A DNA stretch of 40,653 bases. Source: Hymenobacter persicinus. Its GTDB lineage: Bacteria; Bacteroidota; Bacteroidia; Cytophagales; Hymenobacteraceae. The stretch spans positions 1 through 40,653 of the forward strand of contig NZ_SEWE01000045.1 of assembly GCF_004167665.1 (NCBI RefSeq), in the 5' to 3' direction. Below the pieces are notes generated by a model, which was not told the origin of the DNA, made no database searches, and saw nothing but the letters and a program-made list of their open reading frames with translations. Every line of letters begins with the position of its first letter. The stretch's first letter is position 1. This document shows positions 6,802-14,765 of this stretch, piece after piece. The position numbers were made by a program, and so were the translations under genes.

Positions 6802-8547
6802 TTAAAGCTTGGCCATTTCCTCGCGCACGAAGTCGGCCAGGGTGCGCAGATACTCCGTGCTGAAGTCGAAGCGGATGCCGGCCGCGGCGTAGATGTCGCC
6901 GATGGGCGCGGTGTAGCCCAGGGCCAGGGCACGCTTGTAGGCGGCCAGCCCTTCGGCCGGGTTCTGGCGGAAGTTGCGCCACACGGCAATGGCGCCGAGC
7001 TGGGCCATGGCGTACTCGATGTAGTAGAAGGGCACTTCGTAGAGGTGCAGCTGCTTCTGCCAGAGGTAGGGCTTGAACTGCTCCAGACCCTGCCAGCTGA
7101 CGGTGCGCTGGTTGAACTCGTCGAATACCTCAGTCCAGCGGGCGTGGCGCTCGGCTTCAGTATGCTCGGGGTTTTCGTAGATCCAGTGCTGAAACTTATC
7201 GATGGTGGCCACCCAGGGGAAGGTTTCGAGCACGCTTTCGAGGTGGGTTTTCTTGGCCCGGCGCAGCTCGTCGGCGTCGGGGAAGAACAGGTCCCACTGA
7301 TCCATCGAAATCAGCTCCATGCTCATCGAGGCCAGCTCGGCCACCTCGGACGGCGGATGCTTGTCGGCCGACAGCGGCAGGGTGCGGGTCAGAAAGGAAT
7401 GCACGGCGTGGCCGCCCTCGTGCAGCATCGTGATGACGTCGCGCAAGGACGAGGTGGCATTCATGAAAATGAACGGCACCCCGGTTTCGTCGAGCGGGTA
7501 GTTGTAGCCCCCGGGGGCCTTGCCCTTGCGCGACTCCAGGTCGAGGTGGCCCATGGTGCGCATGGTGCGCAGGCAGTCGCCGAGGTAGGAATCGAGGCGG
7601 CTGAACACAGTAATGGTCTTTTCCAGCAGGTCCTCGCCGGTTTCGAAGGGGCGCAGCGGGGCTTTGCCGCTCACGTCCACGTCGAGGTCCCAGGGGCGCA
7701 GCTCGGGCAGATTCAGATCCTGGCGCCGCTCCAGGTCGAGGTCGTCGATGAGGGGCACCACCGTTTCCCGAATGGCGCGGTGGAAGGCGAAACAGTCCTG
7801 GGGGGTGTAGTCAAACCGGCCCAGGGCCGCAAACATATAGTCACGGAAGTTGGGAAAGTCCGCGTTCAGGGCCATCTGGTGGCGCAGCTTCACCAGCTCG
7901 GTAAAAAGCTGGTCGAGGGGCTGGCTGTCCTGGAGGCGGCGGGCCTGAATGGCGCGGTAGGCCTCCTCACGCACGGCCCGGTCGGGGCTCTTGAGGCGGT
8001 CGGCGGCCCGGGGCAGGGTCATTTCTTCCCCGTCGAGGGTTACGGTCATGGCGCCCACGGTGGCCGCGTACTGCTGCTGCTTGGTGCTGATTTCGGTTTT
8101 GAGCGGAATATTGTCGGCCCGGTAGATTTCCAGAGCCTGGCGCACCGAGCGGGTGAAGATGCGGTAGCGCTCCGGGTCGAGGTCAGGCAGGAACTCGGAG
8201 CCAATCATCTTTTCGTTCAGGGCGTGGTCGTAGGGCGCCACGTTGGGCTCAATCTCGCTCACGAAGTACTGAAACGCCTCGGCCCGGGCCGGGTCCTGGG
8301 TGTCGCAGGTCATGCGAATGTAGCGCCAGGCGAGGTCCTCGCTAAGCACGCTTTCGAGCTCCGAGCGGTCCAGCAGCCAGCGCTCCAGCTCGGCGGCGGA
8401 GCTGATATTCCGGTCACGCAGCTCCACAAAATACGGTTCCAGCGTGGCCCAGTCGGTAACCAGAAAGGACTCGGGCAAATACCGGCGCGCCGGGCGCCGG
8501 GTATCGGTAGCCGTAGCGGCCACTGGTTCGGGGGTAGAATGCATCAT
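6802..8547 (-). CDS. M3-family oligoendopeptidase
   Basis: This is a cytoplasmic zinc metallopeptidase of the M3 (thimet/oligoendopeptidase F) family that degrades short peptides. The zinc motif HEGGH is present in ITMLHEGGHAVHSFL, and a glutamate ligand follows in SEVAELASMSMELIS. The protein is 581 residues with no signal peptide, normal for PepF-like enzymes. The frame stays open 24 codons upstream, but that extension is arginine- and proline-rich without family resemblance. The tandem ATG at 8547/8544 (MMHSTPEP) precedes the conserved RRYLPESFLV segment and is the likely start. A terminator upstream (8586-8632) separates it from the reductase gene. Confidence 0.92.
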   Translation of the reverse strand: MMHSTPEPVAATATDTRRPARRYLPESFLVTDWATLEPYFVELRDRNISSAAELERWLLDRSELESVLSEDLAWRYIRMTCDTQDPARAEAFQYFVSEIEPNVAPYDHALNEKMIGSEFLPDLDPERYRIFTRSVRQALEIYRADNIPLKTEISTKQQQYAATVGAMTVTLDGEEMTLPRAADRLKSPDRAVREEAYRAIQARRLQDSQPLDQLFTELVKLRHQMALNADFPNFRDYMFAALGRFDYTPQDCFAFHRAIRETVVPLIDDLDLERRQDLNLPELRPWDLDVDVSGKAPLRPFETGEDLLEKTITVFSRLDSYLGDCLRTMRTMGHLDLESRKGKAPGGYNYPLDETGVPFIFMNATSSLRDVITMLHEGGHAVHSFLTRTLPLSADKHPPSEVAELASMSMELISMDQWDLFFPDADELRRAKKTHLESVLETFPWVATIDKFQHWIYENPEHTEAERHARWTEVFDEFNQRTVSWQGLEQFKPYLWQKQLHLYEVPFYYIEYAMAQLGAIAVWRNFRQNPAEGLAAYKRALALGYTAPIGDIYAAAGIRFDFSTEYLRTLADFVREEMAKL

Positions 8548-8585
8548 AGTGGTAAAGAATACGCAAAAGCCGGCGCAAGGTCGTG

Positions 8586-8632
8586 AAAAAGGCCCCGGGC
8601 CGGATGGGCAGCGCACCACCCACCGGCCCGGG
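8586..8632 (-). terminator. Terminator of the FAD/2Fe-2S reductase gene
   Basis: A long GC-rich stem, CCCGGGCCGGATGGG (8594-8608) against CCCACCGGCCCGGG (8619-8632) with one bulge, is followed on the minus strand by five T residues (8590-8586). It sits 43 bp after the reductase stop. Confidence 0.75.
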
Positions 8633-8674
8633 ACGTTCCGCGGCGGGCACCCCGACGCGCATTGTTAAGCTTGG

Positions 8675-9781
8675 CTAGTCGATTTCGATGACCACGTCTT
8701 CCGTGAGCGGGTGGCCCACGCACACCAGCACGTAGCCCTGCTTCATCTCCGAGTCGGACAGGCCTTCGCGCTCATCGAGGTGGACCTTGCCCGAGAGGCA
8801 CTTGCCGCGGCAGGCCGTGCACAGGCCGGCCTGGCAGCTGTAGGGCAGGTCGATGTCCAGGTCGAGGGCGGCTTCGAGGATGGTCTGCTTGGGGCTCACG
8901 GGTACTTTATACTCGGAGCCTTCGTACTGAATCGTGACGATGTGGCCATCGATTTTGCCGTCGTTGGCGGTAGCCAGCACGTCGCCGTGGCCGTTGGGCT
9001 GGGCCGCGGCGGCTTCGATGGTTTCGGCGGCGGCCACGAAGCTTTCCCGGCGGATGCGGGCCGCGGGCACGCCCAGCAGGTCGAGGGCGGCACGGGCTTC
9101 GGTCATCATGCCCTCGGGGCCGCAGAGGTAGTACTCGGCCTGCTCGGCCGGAAACTGGTGGCGCTGCTCGAGGATGCGCAGCAGCATGGTGCGGTTGAGG
9201 CGGCCGGTGTGGACGCTGGCGGCGGGGTTGGCGGGCTGGCTGTACACGTGCTCCACCTGCAGGCGGCCGCCGGCCTGGCTTTGCAGCTGCTGGAGCTGCT
9301 GGCGGAAGATGACGCTGTCCTCGGTGCGGTTGCCGTACACGAGCAGCACGTGGCTCTGGGGCTCCTCGCGCAGCACGGCCTTGAGAATGGACATCAGCGG
9401 GGTGATGCCGCTGCCGGCGCCCACCAGCACGATGGAGCGGGCCGACTTAGGGCTGGGCTGCAGGGTGAAGTTGCCCAGCGGGGCCATTACCTCAATCTGC
9501 TGGCCGACGCGCACCGTGTCGAGCAGGTAGTTGCTGACTAGGCCCCCGATGACGCGCTTCACGGTCACGGACAGGCGCGGGGCTTCGTGGGGCGTGCTGC
9601 TGAGGGAGTAGGCCCGCCGCTCTTTTTTGCCGCCGGGGCCGCAGGGCAGAATCAGCGTCAGGAACTGACCGGGGGCGCAGGCAATGGGCTGGCGGTCGGC
9701 TGGTTCGAGGTGAATGGTGGCGGCATCCGCCGTTTCGTGGGTGATTTCCACCACGTTAAGCGTAAGGTAAGGGCTACTCAT
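8675..9781 (-). CDS. FAD-dependent ferredoxin reductase with C-terminal 2Fe-2S domain (PaaE/Hcr-like)
   Basis: The 368-residue flavoprotein passes electrons from NAD(P)H through FAD to a 2Fe-2S centre. The FAD-binding motif is RRAYSLSST (about residues 55-63). The nucleotide-binding domain has VGAGSGITPLMSILK and a later YYLCGPEGMM. The C-terminal 90 residues are a plant-type ferredoxin with CQAGLCTACRGKC and a final cysteine in YVLVCVGHP. This layout is shared by the phenylacetyl-CoA epoxidase reductase PaaE, the Hcr reductase and related monooxygenase reductases. No paa oxygenase genes are nearby, so the partner cannot be named. The start at 9781 gives MSSPYLTLNVVEIT, the expected beginning of the flavin domain. 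Confidence 0.9.
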   Translation of the reverse strand: MSSPYLTLNVVEITHETADAATIHLEPADRQPIACAPGQFLTLILPCGPGGKKERRAYSLSSTPHEAPRLSVTVKRVIGGLVSNYLLDTVRVGQQIEVMAPLGNFTLQPSPKSARSIVLVGAGSGITPLMSILKAVLREEPQSHVLLVYGNRTEDSVIFRQQLQQLQSQAGGRLQVEHVYSQPANPAASVHTGRLNRTMLLRILEQRHQFPAEQAEYYLCGPEGMMTEARAALDLLGVPAARIRRESFVAAAETIEAAAAQPNGHGDVLATANDGKIDGHIVTIQYEGSEYKVPVSPKQTILEAALDLDIDLPYSCQAGLCTACRGKCLSGKVHLDEREGLSDSEMKQGYVLVCVGHPLTEDVVIEID

Positions 9782-9850
9782 CGAAAAGGAAACGTCGGGG
9801 GTGGGGACTGGTAAGCAAACTCAGCCGTGACTTGTTCGGCAACGGCCCTG

Positions 9851-9857
9851 CAAAGTA
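9851..9857 (-). promoter_or_regulatory. Candidate -7 box for the reductase gene (one base short)
   Basis: On the minus strand TACTTTG stands about 70 bp upstream of the ATG at 9781. It has one base fewer between TA and TTTG than the consensus, so the assignment is tentative. Confidence 0.35.
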
Positions 9858-9959
9858 CGGTAAAAGGGGCGTTTTGGCGGAGAATGCGCGGTCAGATATT
9901 CAGAACGCAAAATGCCGATTACCTTCGCTATCCAAAAATTAAGCACAGGATGATGCAAT

Positions 9960-10048
9960 GAGGTAGAGACGCATACTTGCGTCTTGTCGTTGAACGGCAA
10001 CCTGCGCAACGCCCCTAACGAAGAGACGCAACTATGCGTCTCTACCTC
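9960..10048. repeat. REP-doublet (REPIN-like) palindromic element
   Basis: Two 25-bp arms (9960-9984 and 10024-10048) are inverted copies with one mismatch. Each arm is itself a small hairpin: AGACGCA-TACT-TGCGTCT in the first and AGACGCA-ACTA-TGCGTCT in the second. The whole 89-bp unit could fold as one long stem. GTAGAGACGC-type palindromes are typical dispersed REP sequences mobilised in trans by RAYT transposases; that comparison is from general knowledge. The rest of the 307-bp spacer 9782-10088 holds only a weak promoter-like TACCTTCG at 9920. Confidence 0.8.
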
Positions 10049-10088
10049 GTTCTGGCACCTTCCGACCTTTTTTCTTTATTACCCTTCC

Positions 10089-10778
10089 ATGTCCCTGACC
10101 ACGCTCCTGCAAAAGCACCGCGCCGACTTCGGCCCCGTGCTGCCCGTTGATTTGAACTCCACTGACGTCTGCCGCCTCGACTTCTCGGCCCAGAACCCCA
10201 CCCTGGCCGAGGCTGACCTGCGCGACACGGCCGGCTTCGAGGCCCTGGTAGAGCAGCTGCTGACCGAACAGAACGCCCTGATTGGGGTGGGCGGCTACCT
10301 CGAAAACCGCGTTATCTACCGCCGCAGCCCCGGCTTGTTCGGCGACCCCGCCGTGCCGGCCCGCTCCCTGCACCTGGGCGTCGACGTGTGGCTGCGGGCC
10401 GGCACGCCGGTGCTGAGCCCGCTGCCGGCCGTGGTGCACAGCGTGCAGGACAACGCCGGCTTCGGCGACTACGGCCCTACCGTCATCCTGGAGCACGAGC
10501 TCGACGGCACCACCTTTTACACCCTCTACGGCCACCTGAGCCGCCACGAAACGGCGCTGCTGCGCCCCGGCCTGTTTCTGAACACCGGCGACCAGGTGTC
10601 GGAAGTGGGGCCGGCCCCCGAAAATGGGGACTGGCCGCCCCACCTGCATTTTCAGATTATGGCCGACCTGGAAGGCCGCGTCGGGGACTTTCCCGGGGTG
10701 GCCCTGCCCGAGGAGCGCGAAAAGTGGGCCGCCCTCTGTCCCGACCCCAACCTGATTCTGCAAAGCAAGTGGCTATAA
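10089..10778 (+). CDS. M23-family metallopeptidase-like protein, no signal peptide
   Basis: The 229-residue protein has an M23 (LytM/lysostaphin-type) zinc site: H95 and D99 in SLHLGVDVW, H149 in TLYGHLSRH, and H185/H187 in PPHLHFQIM. M23 enzymes normally cut peptide bonds in peptidoglycan, but this one lacks a signal peptide or lipobox. It may therefore act in the cytoplasm, use another route, or have a different substrate. The open frame extends upstream into the REP element; the ATG at 10089 (MSLTTLLQKHRADFG) lies beyond the repeat and opens the conserved part. The stop is followed by the 21-bp repeat arrays. Confidence 0.85.
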   Translation: MSLTTLLQKHRADFGPVLPVDLNSTDVCRLDFSAQNPTLAEADLRDTAGFEALVEQLLTEQNALIGVGGYLENRVIYRRSPGLFGDPAVPARSLHLGVDVWLRAGTPVLSPLPAVVHSVQDNAGFGDYGPTVILEHELDGTTFYTLYGHLSRHETALLRPGLFLNTGDQVSEVGPAPENGDWPPHLHFQIMADLEGRVGDFPGVALPEEREKWAALCPDPNLILQSKWL

Positions 10779-10819
10779 AAGGCGGGCCCAAGGGCCCGTC
10801 GGGGCAACCAACGCCTCCC

Positions 10820-11089
10820 CCGGTGTCCCCGAAGCCCCATCCGGTACGCCCGAAGACCTGACCGGGACGACTGAAGCTTCAGCCAGAACGACCGAAGAGG
10901 CAACCGGCCCGACCGAAGCCCTATCCGGCCCGACCGAAGGGCTAACCGGCCCGACCGAAGCTTTAACCGGGACGACCGAAGAGGCAACCGGCAGCTAATT
11001 TCTCTGCTTCGAGCGTTCCGGATGCGGCTTCGGGTGGCGCGGACGCTGCTTCGGGTTTTCCGGCCAGCGCCTCGGGCGGGCCGGACGGT
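10820..11089. repeat. Two opposed 21-bp tandem arrays
   Basis: Eight 21-bp units run head to tail from 10820 to 10987 with a core like CCGGCCCGACCGAAG plus a variable 6-bp end. After an 18-bp gap, four units in reverse orientation (start GCTTCGGG, with CCGG near the middle) occupy 11006-11089. Units are degenerate apart from the CCGG and CGAAG blocks. In one plus-strand frame the left array reads as TGPTEAL-like heptapeptides, and on the minus strand as RSGRLAL-like ones, but neither frame looks like a gene with a supported start. It fills most of the 446-bp spacer between the M23 gene and the permease gene. Confidence 0.85.
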
Positions 11090-11102
11090 GGTTTTAACAA
11101 GC

Positions 11103-11136
11103 AAAGCCCCTTATCGGCGGACCGGTAAGGGGCTTT
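11103..11136 (-). terminator. Terminator-like hairpin after the permease gene
   Basis: The 11-bp stem AAAGCCCCTTA / TAAGGGGCTTT (11103-11113, 11126-11136) lies about 90 bp beyond the permease stop. The T tract on the minus strand is short and interrupted, so efficiency is uncertain; it could work both ways. Confidence 0.65.
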
Positions 11137-11169
11137 GGTGTTGAAGGGGGCTGCTGCGGGAAGGAGGCA

Positions 11170-11199
11170 GGTCCTTCACTTCGCTCTGTTCAGGATGAC
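11170..11199. repeat. Dispersed GTCATCCTGA-type repeat copy
   Basis: The minus-strand sequence opens GTCATCCTGAACAGAGCGAA and closes with an AAGGAC motif. This is the look of a short interspersed intergenic repeat common in Hymenobacter-like and other genomes (general recollection). It lies between the permease stop and the terminator hairpin. Confidence 0.45.
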
Positions 11200-11224
11200 C
11201 GGCGACCGGGACGGCCGCAACGGC

Positions 11225-12439
11225 TTAGTCGAACTTGATGGCCGTAACCGGGCGGATGCGCGAAATCAGGTAGGTCGGAATCAGCACGGCCAGCAAGGAG
11301 GTCAGGAAGGTGGCCACGTTGAGAATGACAATCATCTGCGGGTCCCAGAAAATCGGCACCCGGTCCATGTAGTAGTTTTCGGGGTCGAGCGGGATGGGGT
11401 GAAAATAGTACTGGATGGCGCACAGGCCGATGCCGGCCAGGTTGCCAAACAGCATCCCCCGCACCGTCAGACTCAGCCCCCGGAAGAAGAACATGCTCCG
11501 AATCTGATTGTCGGTGGCCCCGATGGCCTTGAGCACCCCAATCATGTTGGTGCGCTCCAGAATCATGATAAAGATGGTGGCGACCATGTTGAAGGTGGCC
11601 ACGAAGATGATCAGGATCAGAAAGATAACCACGTTGCGGTTCAGCAGCTGCAGCCAGTCGAAGAGCTGGGCGTACTGGTCCGTGACCTTATCAAGCTTGA
11701 GGTCGTAGCGCAGGTTTTCGTAGATGTGGTCCGAGGTTGGGTCGAGGCGCTTGAAGTCCTTGAGCACGACTTCCACCCCGCCCACGAGCGAGTCGGGCCA
11801 GGCGTTGAGTTCCTGCACCTGGCGGATGTCGCCGATAACGTAGGCTTCGTCGAACTCGTCGAGGCCGGTCTGGTAGATGCCCTTGACGACGAACTTGCGC
11901 ACCCGGGGCGGGTTCTGAATGAAGTAGAACAGCGCGTCGTCGCCGACTTTGAGGCGGAGCTTGTCGGCAATCTTGCGGCTGAGCAGGATGTCGGTGCTGG
12001 CGGCCGAGTCGGGGAAGGAGAGAAACTTGCCCGCCACCAGGTTCTGGCGCATGGTGGAAGGGCCATTTTTCTCGTCGATGCCCTTCAGGGCCACGCCCAT
12101 CACTTCCTCCCGGGTTTTGATGATGGCCGTTTTGCGGGCGAAGGGCTGGATGTTTTTCACCTGCGAAAAGCGGTGCAGCTCCTTCACCAGCCGGGGCCCG
12201 CCGATGGGCTCGACCTCCAGGGAGTTGTTGGTGTCGTACTTGCTGATGGTCAGGTGGGAGCCAAACGAGAAGATCTTGCTCTGTATCTCGTTGCGAAAGC
12301 CTTCGAGAATGGCAAATGACACAATCATGACCGCCACGCCCAGTGCAATACTGATAATGGCTATTTTTGTCACCGACGAGGTAAAAGAACCGGAGTCGGC
12401 CCCGTCAATCTTGTTGGATATGTACCGCGAGATATTCAC
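11225..12439 (-). CDS. FtsX/LolC-type ABC transporter permease
   Basis: The 404-residue inner-membrane permease has the LolC/LolE and MacB layout. It has an N-terminal helix (about residues 24-46, VTKIAIISIALGVAVMIVSF), a large periplasmic MacB-PCD-like domain and three C-terminal helices (starting at VVIFLILIIFVATFNMVATI). The coupling-helix region ERTNMIGVLKAIGATDNQIR is also present. In Lol systems such permeases work with a LolD ATPase to move lipoproteins from the inner membrane; no ATPase gene is in the window, so the substrate is inferred only. Translation starts at GTG 12439, 5 nt after a TAGCTTTA box. It is divergent from the NamZ gene. Confidence 0.88.
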   Translation of the reverse strand: MNISRYISNKIDGADSGSFTSSVTKIAIISIALGVAVMIVSFAILEGFRNEIQSKIFSFGSHLTISKYDTNNSLEVEPIGGPRLVKELHRFSQVKNIQPFARKTAIIKTREEVMGVALKGIDEKNGPSTMRQNLVAGKFLSFPDSAASTDILLSRKIADKLRLKVGDDALFYFIQNPPRVRKFVVKGIYQTGLDEFDEAYVIGDIRQVQELNAWPDSLVGGVEVVLKDFKRLDPTSDHIYENLRYDLKLDKVTDQYAQLFDWLQLLNRNVVIFLILIIFVATFNMVATIFIMILERTNMIGVLKAIGATDNQIRSMFFFRGLSLTVRGMLFGNLAGIGLCAIQYYFHPIPLDPENYYMDRVPIFWDPQMIVILNVATFLTSLLAVLIPTYLISRIRPVTAIKFD

Positions 12440-12444
12440 TGCCG

Positions 12445-12452
12445 TAAAGCTA
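12445..12452 (-). promoter_or_regulatory. Probable -7 box of the permease gene
   Basis: TAGCTTTA on the minus strand matches TAnnTTTG except for the last base. It ends 5 nt before the GTG start, the same geometry as at rlmD and close to that at thiL. Confidence 0.45.
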
Positions 12453-12490
12453 CACGTCTGCGGTCAGTTTTCTACTTTCCATTTCTGCCA

Positions 12491-13744
12491 ATGCCATCTT
12501 CCCTGTTTTGTGGTCTGCTGAGCCTGACGCTGGCTTTAAGTGACTGTTCCCGCGCGGCCACCCCGGCCGGCGCATCGTCTGAGGCGTCAAACGGGGGCGC
12601 GGCCCGCGCGGTTGTCACCCCGGACCTGGCCCCGCCGCGCCAGCCCACCCTGCGCATGGGCGCCGACCAGGCCGACCGGTACCTGCCCCTGCTGCTGGGT
12701 AAGCGCGTGGGCGTGGTCGTGAACCAGACCTCCTTGGTAGGCCGCACCCACCTCGTGGACACGCTGCTGGCCCAGGGTGTGCAGGTGAAGATGATTTTTG
12801 CCCCCGAGCACGGCTTCCGCGGGGAAGCCGCCGACGGGGCCACCATCAAGGACGCCCGCGATACCCGCAGCGGCCTGCCGGTCCGCTCCCTGTACGGGGC
12901 CACCAAGAAGCCCACCCCCGAGATGCTCCAGGACCTGGACGTGCTCGTGTTCGATATTCAGGACGTGGGGGCGCGCTTCTACACCTTTATCAGCACCATG
13001 CACTACGTGATGGAAGCGGCGGCCGAGCAGAACAAGGCCGTGGTGGTGCTGGACCGCCCCAACCCCAACGGCTGGTACGTGGACGGCCCGGTGCGGGAGC
13101 CGGCGCACAAGTCGTTTGTGGGCATGGACCCGCTGCCCATCGTGCACGGCCTGACCGTGGGCGAACTGGCCTTGATGCTCAACGGCGAGAAGTGGCTGGC
13201 CGGCGGCCGGCAGTGTCAGCTGACCGTGGTGCCGGTGCTGGGCTACACCCACGCCACGCGCTACGAGCTGCCCGTGCGGCCTTCGCCCAACCTGCCCAAC
13301 GCCCACTCGGTGGCGCTGTATCCTACCATCTGCCTGTTTGAGGGCACCGACGTGAGCGTGGGCCGCGGCACCGACTCGCCCTTTGAGGTAGTCGGCAGCC
13401 CAACCCAGCCCAAAACCCGGCCCTACAGCTTCACGCCCCGGCCCAACCCCGGCTCCCCCACCCCGCCCCAGAACGGCAAGCTCTGCTACGGCCTGGATCT
13501 GCACCAGGTGAACCTCGACGGCACCTCCGGCCTGACCCTGCGTTACCTCATCGACTTCTACCAGCAGAGCACCGACAAGGCCCACTTCTTCGGCAAGTAC
13601 TTCGAGGAGCTCAGCGGCACGCCCACCCTGCGCCAGCAGATTATTGCCGGCAAGTCGGAAGCCGACATCCGCAAGTCCTGGGAGCCGGGGCTGAGCCAGT
13701 TCAAGCAGCTGCGCAAGAAGTACCTGCTGTACCCGGAAAAGTAG
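12491..13744 (+). CDS. namZ: DUF1343 exo-beta-N-acetylmuramidase (NamZ-like), probable lipoprotein
   Basis: The family (YbbC/NamZ) releases terminal N-acetylmuramic acid from peptidoglycan fragments and is used in cell-wall recycling. Recognisable blocks are GKRVGVVVNQTSLVG, KMIFAPEHGFRGEA, VLVFDIQDVGARFYTFISTM, VVVLDRPNPNGWYVDGP and YPTICLFEGTDVSVGRGT. The length of 417 residues fits. The N-terminus (MPSSLFCGLLSLTLALSDC) looks like a lipoprotein signal with the acylated cysteine at residue 19, which would place it in the periplasm or at a membrane surface. Start ATG 12491 gives this signal directly. A weak promoter-like TACTTTCC is seen about 10 nt upstream, so confidence in regulation is low. 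Confidence 0.9.
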   Translation: MPSSLFCGLLSLTLALSDCSRAATPAGASSEASNGGAARAVVTPDLAPPRQPTLRMGADQADRYLPLLLGKRVGVVVNQTSLVGRTHLVDTLLAQGVQVKMIFAPEHGFRGEAADGATIKDARDTRSGLPVRSLYGATKKPTPEMLQDLDVLVFDIQDVGARFYTFISTMHYVMEAAAEQNKAVVVLDRPNPNGWYVDGPVREPAHKSFVGMDPLPIVHGLTVGELALMLNGEKWLAGGRQCQLTVVPVLGYTHATRYELPVRPSPNLPNAHSVALYPTICLFEGTDVSVGRGTDSPFEVVGSPTQPKTRPYSFTPRPNPGSPTPPQNGKLCYGLDLHQVNLDGTSGLTLRYLIDFYQQSTDKAHFFGKYFEELSGTPTLRQQIIAGKSEADIRKSWEPGLSQFKQLRKKYLLYPEK

Positions 13745-13820
13745 CCCGGCGGTTTTTCACCCGCTCCCGGCCCGTATCGTTCCATTTTCCCGCGAAGCCC
13801 GCTTCGTGCTACCCCCTTCT

Positions 13821-14765
13821 ATGTCTTCACTCCGAATCATTTTTATGGGCACGCCCGAGTTTGCGGTGCCTACGCTGGAAGCTCTCCTAAGCTGGTCCGG
13901 CGGCCAGGTCGTGGCCGTCATCACGGCGCCCGACAAGCCCGCGGGCCGGGGGCAGCAGCTCGCGGAGTCGGCGGTGAAAAAGGCGGCCCTGGCCCACGGC
14001 GTGCCGGTGCTGCAGCCTACCAACCTGAAGTCGCCGGAGTTTCAGGCGGAGCTCAAGTCGTACGCGGCGGATTTGCAGGTGGTGGTGGCCTTCCGGATGC
14101 TGCCCGAGGCGGTCTGGAATATGCCCCGGCTGGGTTCCATCAACGTGCACGCCTCCCTGCTGCCCCAGTACCGCGGGGCGGCCCCCATCAACTGGGCCCT
14201 GATTGAGGGGGAAAAGCAAACCGGCGTCACCTCGTTCTTTCTGCAGCACGAAATTGACACGGGCAACCTGATTTTCCAGGACGTGGTCGACATTGCCGAC
14301 GAGGACGACTTCGGCGCGCTCTACGAAAAGCTCAAGGCGGCCGGCGCGGCGCTGGCCCTGCGCAGCGTGCAGGCCATTGCTGCCGGCACCGCACCCAGCA
14401 TTCCGCAGGTGATGAGCGCCGAGCTCAAAGCGGCCCCCAAGATTCAGAAGGAAACCGGCCGCCTCGACGTGCAGCAGTCGGCCCAAGCCCTGGCCAACCG
14501 GGTGCGCGGCCTCGCCCCTATTCCCACGGCCTTCACCCAACTGCCTGACGGCCGCACGCTAAAGGTGTTCCGGGCCCGGCCCCTGGCCGCAAACGCCGGT
14601 GCCCCTGGCTCCTGGCACACCGACGGCAAAACTTACCTGCGCCTGCAAACCGCCGACGGCCAGCTCGACCTGCTCGACGTGCAGCTCGAAGGCAAGAAGC
14701 GCATGCCCCTGGCCGATTTTCTGCGCGGCTTTAACGTGAGCTTGCTTAACGCCCCCACCGTATGA
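13821..14765 (+). CDS. fmt: Methionyl-tRNA formyltransferase
   Basis: Fmt transfers a formyl group from 10-formyltetrahydrofolate to initiator Met-tRNA. The N-terminal catalytic domain starts LRIIFMGTPEFAVPTLEAL and contains the folate/active-site block ASLLPQYRGAAPINWALI with the usual N-H-D context (INVHA, and D in HEIDTGNLI). A C-terminal tRNA-binding domain follows. At 314 residues it is normal. An in-frame codon at 13806 would add MLPPS; the ATG at 13821 (MSSLRIIFMG) fits the family better. The stop overlaps the folA start by 4 bp (ATGA), implying coupled translation. Confidence 0.95.
   Translation: MSSLRIIFMGTPEFAVPTLEALLSWSGGQVVAVITAPDKPAGRGQQLAESAVKKAALAHGVPVLQPTNLKSPEFQAELKSYAADLQVVVAFRMLPEAVWNMPRLGSINVHASLLPQYRGAAPINWALIEGEKQTGVTSFFLQHEIDTGNLIFQDVVDIADEDDFGALYEKLKAAGAALALRSVQAIAAGTAPSIPQVMSAELKAAPKIQKETGRLDVQQSAQALANRVRGLAPIPTAFTQLPDGRTLKVFRARPLAANAGAPGSWHTDGKTYLRLQTADGQLDLLDVQLEGKKRMPLADFLRGFNVSLLNAPTV

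Noticed and set aside
6724..8586. 620-residue open frame on the plus strand across the M3 peptidase gene
   Set aside because: It is antisense to a gene with an intact HEGGH motif and starts within a terminator hairpin; no domain is recognisable.
10820..11089. CRISPR array
   Set aside because: Units are contiguous 21-mers without unique spacers and no cas genes are present.
10652..11104. Basic 150-residue minus-strand frame with LRSGRLAL heptapeptides over the 21-bp arrays
   Set aside because: The heptapeptides follow from the 21-bp DNA repeat. The frame also runs through the 3' end of the M23 gene and has no promoter or supported start, so it is kept only as a possibility under the repeat finding.
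11135..12319. 394-residue plus-strand frame across the permease gene
   Set aside because: Shadow frame rich in His/Val/Glu with no domain; the minus-strand permease is unambiguous.
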